Source: Lachnospiraceae bacterium UBA3310 (GTDB lineage: Bacteria; Bacillota; Clostridia; Lachnospirales; Lachnospiraceae). Taken from it: DNA of 64,000 nt. Below, piece by piece: positions 60,796 to 64,000 of this stretch. The position numbers were made by a program, and so were the translations under genes. Where the stretch lies: NCBI GenBank assembly GCA_002361355.1, contig DESQ01000042.1, forward strand, positions 1 through 64,000, in the 5' to 3' direction. The first letter of the stretch is position 1, and the number at the start of each line of letters is the position of its first letter. The notes below the pieces were generated by a model that saw only the letters and a list, made by a program, of their open reading frames with translations, was not told where the DNA came from and searched no databases.

Positions 60796-60827
60796 GCAAA
60801 AAGTATACAGAAAGGAAAAAGAAAAGT

Positions 60828-61268
60828 ATGTTTGAGCAGGCAGAAGCGATGTTTGACGATATGGAAGCGATGATGTATCGCATCAAAAAGAAGGTTTATA
60901 AGGAGAGAATGGAAGCTTTTTTGGGAAAAAACGCAACTACATTAAAAGAAATGACGGGCTATGTGGAGCAGGCAAAGGACAAGGAAGAGGCGGCGGCAGA
61001 GGTGGCGGCTGCCCTGGCGGATACGGTTGTGGGCCGTTTTGGCAGGAAGGGAAAGATCAGCGGCAGAAGCCAGATGGATATCAACTTGCATATGATATAT
61101 TATGTCTTTCCGTCGATTCTTCTGACCAAGAGCGAATGTGCACAGATGCTGGCGGACGCGATCCGGGACGAGTGGCGCGGACGGTTCCGGGACAGCGCGC
61201 AGATCAATTATACCACCTATGAAGATATCTGCGGGACATTTCAGGAGAAAATTTTTGGGATTTTTTAG
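60828..61268 (+). CDS. Conserved hypothetical protein, unknown
   Basis: 146 aa, mostly helical. Contains KVYKERMEAFLGKNATTLKEMTGYVEQAKDKEEAAAEVAAALADTVVGRFGRKGKI. No signal peptide or membrane helix and no recognisable family. Its ribosome binding site is only a purine-rich stretch. Convergent with the DUF3842 gene, 15 bases away. Confidence 0.65.
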   Translation: MFEQAEAMFDDMEAMMYRIKKKVYKERMEAFLGKNATTLKEMTGYVEQAKDKEEAAAEVAAALADTVVGRFGRKGKISGRSQMDINLHMIYYVFPSILLTKSECAQMLADAIRDEWRGRFRDSAQINYTTYEDICGTFQEKIFGIF

Positions 61269-61283
61269 GAAATTTTTCTGTGC

Positions 61284-61694
61284 TTATCTTTTTATCTTTT
61301 CCTCTAAACAGTCCACTGCGATGCGGATATATTCGCCGAGGGAATTTTCCGTACAGCCCGCAATATAGTGGTTACACCGGTTTACGGGTATCAGAATTTT
61401 GAAGGCGCTGCTTGCTCCTACGGCAGTGGCGATGGCCGGGGTGATCTCGCCAAGCAGCGCGTTGGCGAAGACGATCCCCACAGGGCCGATCACAAAATCT
61501 GCGTCGGATACATTGACCAGAACCGCGTTTTCCCCGGTGGCGCCGAAATCTGCGCCCGCTTTTAACATGGCGGAGGTAGCCGTGGTGTTGGTGCCGATGG
61601 CATAAAGCTCCGCGTTTATATGCCTGTCTTTGATCTGTTCTATGACTGTTCTGCCGATACGGCCGCCCTGACCGTCGATGATGGTAATTTTCAT
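61284..61694 (-). CDS. DUF3842 family protein
   Basis: 136 aa, Rossmann-like small protein (MKITIIDGQGGRIGRTVIEQI, YAIGTNTTATSAMLKAGADFGATGENAV, IGPVGIVFANALLGEITPAIATAVG). This is the DUF3842 family found in Clostridia; function unknown, glycine-rich N-terminus suggests nucleotide binding. ATG 61694 chosen over the longer frame; AGGA lies eight bases upstream and GGAGG a little further. Confidence 0.82.
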   Translation of the reverse strand: MKITIIDGQGGRIGRTVIEQIKDRHINAELYAIGTNTTATSAMLKAGADFGATGENAVLVNVSDADFVIGPVGIVFANALLGEITPAIATAVGASSAFKILIPVNRCNHYIAGCTENSLGEYIRIAVDCLEEKIKR

Positions 61695-61770
61695 GGTAAA
61701 ATCCTGGCCTCCTAAAAATTTTATTTTCGCTTCCATAAACTTACAGCATCAGTATAGCATAGGAAAACAG

Positions 61771-61800
61771 CGTATAAAACCAAAAAAAATTATTATACTA
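61771..61800 (+). promoter_or_regulatory. Sigma-G-like promoter of the spoVA genes
   Basis: CGTATA, 17-base spacer, TATACTA, near the forespore sigma-G consensus (TGAATA / CATACTA), 41 bases before spoVAA. Fits the known sigma-G control of spoVA. Confidence 0.55.
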
Positions 61801-61841
61801 CCACTTATACGGAAAAATGTTAAGTAAGAGCGGGAGAAGTT

Positions 61842-62477
61842 ATGTCAACTAACGGTGCGACAATTTATTTGAAAGCGGAGCAGAATGTGGAGGTGCAGAC
61901 AGAGGAGGTGTGCGTCAAGGACATTGCGTCGCTCACCTGCGCCGATCCCCATGTCCTGGCAAAGGCAAAGTCTCTCAGGCTGTGGAAATTTCAGAAGGGA
62001 GAGCGCAAAAGACAGGTGATCAGTGTGCTCAAGGTCATAGAGGAGATCGAGAAGGCATGTCCCGGGGCAAGCGTGGAGAACCTGGGAGAGACGGATGTGG
62101 TGGTGGAACAGATCGACGTGAACAGGCACAAGGGCTTTGTCCAGTGGTGCAAGCTCGCCTTTGTGGCGCTGATCAGTTTTTTCGGCACGGGCTTTACGAT
62201 TATGGCGTTTCATAATGATATCGGAATCAGCAGCGTGTTTTCCAAAATTTATGAGATGGTGATGGGCGCGCCGGCCGACGGTTACGGGATTTTGGAGCTT
62301 TCCTATTCCGTGGGCCTTTCGGTTGGTATCATCGTCTTCTTTAATCATATCGGAGGCAGGCGGATTACGAAGGATCCGACGCCTATCGAGGTGGAAATGC
62401 GGATTTATGAGAAGGATGTGAACCAGTCGCTTATTGCGACAGCGGACAGGGAGGGAAAAACAATTGATGTTTCTTAA
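61842..62477 (+). CDS. spoVAA: Stage V sporulation protein AA
   Basis: 211 aa. N-terminal beta-rich domain (IYLKAEQNVEVQTEEVCVKDIASLTC) and two helices (CKLAFVALISFFGTGFTIMAF, ILELSYSVGLSVGIIVFF). Part of the SpoVA channel that moves dipicolinic acid into and out of the spore core. Overlaps spoVAB; sigma-G-like promoter upstream. Confidence 0.9.
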   Translation: MSTNGATIYLKAEQNVEVQTEEVCVKDIASLTCADPHVLAKAKSLRLWKFQKGERKRQVISVLKVIEEIEKACPGASVENLGETDVVVEQIDVNRHKGFVQWCKLAFVALISFFGTGFTIMAFHNDIGISSVFSKIYEMVMGAPADGYGILELSYSVGLSVGIIVFFNHIGGRRITKDPTPIEVEMRIYEKDVNQSLIATADREGKTIDVS

Positions 62478-62952
62478 ACAGCTTTTTCTGGCGGTAATCG
62501 GGGTGAGCGGCGGACTGATCGTGTCGGCGGGCGTGTTCACCGTCCTGATTTCCGTGGGACTGATCCCCCGGTTTGCAGGGAAAATGCATGTGGCCAAAAA
62601 GGTGTTTGTGCTGGAGGAGGCAGTGATCCTGGGAACGCTGGCGGGCAGCTTTTTAAGCATTTACAGTAAGTGGGTAGAGATCGGATACTATGTGAGACTG
62701 CACGAAATTTTCGGGGCGGAAGCGACAGAAGGGGTGTGGAACCTGATCGGCACGCTGATACAGATCGTGTTTGGGCTGTTCGCGGGAATTTTCGTGGGAT
62801 GTCTGGCGCTCGCCATTGCGGAAATGCTCAATACTATCCCTGTCTTTGCCAGAAGAATCGGCTTCCGGCACGGACTGGGGGTTGCCATTCTGGCGGTGGC
62901 GTTTGGAAAGCTGCTGGGGAGCCTGATTTATTTTACGCAGCATATGTTTTGA
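62467..62952 (+). CDS. spoVAB: Stage V sporulation protein AB
   Basis: 161 aa, about four helices (FLKQLFLAVIGVSGGLIVSAGVFTVL, VILGTLAGSFLSIYS, VFGLFAGIFVGCLALAIAEM, LGVAILAVAFGKLLGSLIYF) plus the SpoVAB pattern RFAGKMHVAKKVFVLEEA. The ATG at 62467 overlaps spoVAA by 11 bases. Works with SpoVAA and SpoVAC. Confidence 0.9.
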   Translation: MFLKQLFLAVIGVSGGLIVSAGVFTVLISVGLIPRFAGKMHVAKKVFVLEEAVILGTLAGSFLSIYSKWVEIGYYVRLHEIFGAEATEGVWNLIGTLIQIVFGLFAGIFVGCLALAIAEMLNTIPVFARRIGFRHGLGVAILAVAFGKLLGSLIYFTQHMF

Positions 62953-63061
62953 CTGTCTTAACGTGAAAAACGTTTCAGCTAAGAAAGCGGCCTGATAGAG
63001 GCTGGGAAGACATGATGAGGGAAAAGGAAAACCAGACAAGGTATGACAAGGAGGAAAACAG

Positions 63062-63556
63062 ATGAACGGAACACAGACAGGAGAGAAAGCAGAAGGATCA
63101 CAGCAGGAAAAGGAGCAGGCGTACAGACAGCATGTGGAGCAGACAACGCCCAAATACAGTATGTCAATCCGTATGGCGAAAGCCTTCGTCACGGGCGGTA
63201 TCATCTGTGTGATCGGGCAGTGTATCTTAAACTATGCCACAAATGCCATGGGACTTGACAAGGAGACGGCGGGCTCCTGGTGCTCCATGCTTTTGGTGCT
63301 GCTCAGTGTAATCCTTACCGGCTTTGGCATTTATAACAAATGTGTGGAGTGGGGCGGCGCGGGTGCGCTTGTGCCGATCACGGGTTTTGCCAACTCCGTA
63401 GCGTCGGCGGCTATCGAGTATCAGAAGGAAGGACAGGTTTACGGCATCGGGTGTAAGATTTTCACCATTGCCGGGCCGGTGATTCTGTACGGGATTTTCA
63501 CAAGCTGGGTGCTGGGAGTGATATACTGGATTGGAAAATGTATGGGGATGGTATAG
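63062..63556 (+). CDS. spoVAC: Stage V sporulation protein AC
   Basis: 164 aa. Hydrophilic N-terminus, then KAFVTGGIICVIGQCILNYATNAMG, LLVLLSVILTGFGIYNKCVEWGGAGALVPITGFANSVASAAIEYQKEG and FTIAGPVILYGIFTSWVLGVIYW. SpoVAC acts as a mechanosensitive part of the dipicolinic acid channel. GGAGG precedes the ATG. Instead of spoVAD/spoVAE, two short ORFs and an unrelated gene follow. Confidence 0.93.
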   Translation: MNGTQTGEKAEGSQQEKEQAYRQHVEQTTPKYSMSIRMAKAFVTGGIICVIGQCILNYATNAMGLDKETAGSWCSMLLVLLSVILTGFGIYNKCVEWGGAGALVPITGFANSVASAAIEYQKEGQVYGIGCKIFTIAGPVILYGIFTSWVLGVIYWIGKCMGMV

Positions 63557-63560
63557 AGAT

Positions 63561-63686
63561 ATGGCGTTTTTGGAGGATTTGGAGTATACTGTTGCCAGAG
63601 GGCGTTTCACAGCTATGCGGAATGCCCAAAGGCAGCGGGAGGGTGAAACCGATGAATACATTTCAATATCAGGTTGCGAGTATTGA
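63561..63686 (+). CDS. Possible 41-aa ORF after spoVAC
   Basis: MAFLEDLEYTVARGRFTAMR and onward to a TGA, overlapping the next ORF. Only a weak ribosome site. Could be a coupled small protein or a chance ORF. Confidence 0.25.
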   Translation: MAFLEDLEYTVARGRFTAMRNAQRQREGETDEYISISGCEY

Positions 63687-63828
63687 CGGTGATTATGCGA
63701 ATTTAAAACGTATTGACGCGCAGGAGGATGACTTAAAACTTGTGGCACGCGCGCTTCTTCCACCGGAAATCACGGAGGGAACGAAGCTGTTATATGAGAT
63801 GATGCAGTATTCGATTTTAGAGGAATGA
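63652..63828 (+). CDS. Small conserved protein, unknown
   Basis: 58 aa: MNTFQYQVASIDGDYANLKR then DDLKLVARALLPPEITEGTKLLYEMMQYSIL. GGGAGGG precedes the ATG. It resembles short DUF3006-type proteins in its IDGDYA start, but I am not certain. Same strand and 95 bases after spoVAC. Confidence 0.6.
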   Translation: MNTFQYQVASIDGDYANLKRIDAQEDDLKLVARALLPPEITEGTKLLYEMMQYSILEE

Positions 63829-63849
63829 AAGAAAAAGTTCTTATAAAAA

Positions 63850-63879
63850 TTGCATTTTCACAGGGATTCCCTGTATAAT
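63850..63879 (+). promoter_or_regulatory. Promoter with embedded palindrome, DUF512 gene
   Basis: TTGCAT, 18-base spacer, TATAAT. The spacer holds the perfect 15-bp palindrome ACAGGGATTCCCTGT (63860-63874), touching the -10; a repressor there would block RNA polymerase. Confidence 0.65.
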
Positions 63880-63926
63880 GAGAGCATATTACCGTGTGGG
63901 TAAACAAATATAGAAGATAAGGAACG

Positions 63927-64000
63927 GTGTATCGCTTGAACGGAAACGGACATGTGGTGAAGGAGGTCATTCCCGGCTCCATCGCACAGGAGATGGGCAT
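63927..64000 (+). CDS. DUF512/PDZ radical SAM protein, 5' end only
   Basis: The reading frame begins (GTG at 63927 or TTG at 63936, both after AAGGA) with a short lead and then HVVKEVIPGSIAQEMGI, the typical PDZ-like N-terminus of DUF512-containing radical SAM proteins. It runs off the window. Function of the family is not established. Confidence 0.55.
   Translation, partial: MYRLNGNGHVVKEVIPGSIAQEMG

Noticed and set aside
1..64000. CRISPR arrays, prophage, insertion sequences, integrases
   Set aside because: No direct-repeat array, transposase, integrase or phage structural gene was recognised on either strand.

Overview
The window reads as a chromosomal segment of a spore-forming, Gram-positive, moderate-GC anaerobe, most likely a Lachnospiraceae (Clostridium cluster XIVa) gut bacterium. 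The evidence is the spoIIAA-spoIIAB-sigF operon, a spoVA segment, a T-box leader in front of valS, Clostridia-specific families (the radical-SAM/TIGR03915 DNA-repair pair, DUF3842, an HPr-like protein without the active-site loop, PadR/DUF1700/DUF4097/PspC), ABC-type beta-mannooligosaccharide uptake with intracellular phosphorolysis, strong GGAGG ribosome binding sites and sigma-A promoters. I see no phage, insertion sequence, CRISPR array or integration module; nearly everything looks like ordinary core or metabolic chromosome.

Layout. Bases 1-5.5 kb (mostly minus strand): a tiny peptide ORF at the left edge, an ANT(6)-like nucleotidyltransferase, a small membrane protein, an orphan GHKL kinase/LytTR regulator pair followed by a leftover fragment of a second kinase, and a sodium-dependent (NSS) transporter. 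5.5-10.8 kb: a LexA-box-flanked promoter driving a radical-SAM DNA repair protein and its partner, then an HPr-like protein and a RecB-nuclease/DinG-helicase fusion. 11-22 kb: a glycan locus with GH13 enzyme, LacI and AraC regulators, an ABC importer (binding protein frameshifted as given, two permeases), cellobiose 2-epimerase and two GH130 phosphorylases. Together these import beta-1,4-mannooligosaccharides, epimerise mannobiose to mannosylglucose and phosphorolyse both to mannose 1-phosphate.

22-32 kb: TrkA/TrkH potassium uptake, a small conserved protein, AzlC/AzlD amino-acid exporter, a PadR-controlled envelope-stress-type operon with repeated operator half-sites, an ECF-transporter S component and a membrane HD-GYP protein. 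32-42 kb: T-box plus valS, a FapA/DUF342 protein, folC with a small overlapping gene, a zinc-ribbon/TPR membrane protein, the spoIIA operon (forespore sigma-F control) and pyrE. 42-49 kb: small membrane proteins, an M29 aminopeptidase and the purE-purM-purN-purD purine cluster, then a YvyF-like zinc-ribbon protein and an unexplained pair of long RNA hairpins.

49-64 kb: an SH3-domain membrane protein, GntR regulator abutting clpC, radA, an LCP cell-wall ligase coupled to a heterodimeric ABC exporter with one degenerate ATP site, a lipoprotein, tRNA-Trp, DUF3842, spoVAA-AB-AC behind a sigma-G-like promoter (spoVAD and spoVAE are not present next to them), a short conserved ORF and the start of a DUF512/PDZ-type radical SAM gene running off the right edge. 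Assignments rest on motifs recognised by eye; no database search was possible.
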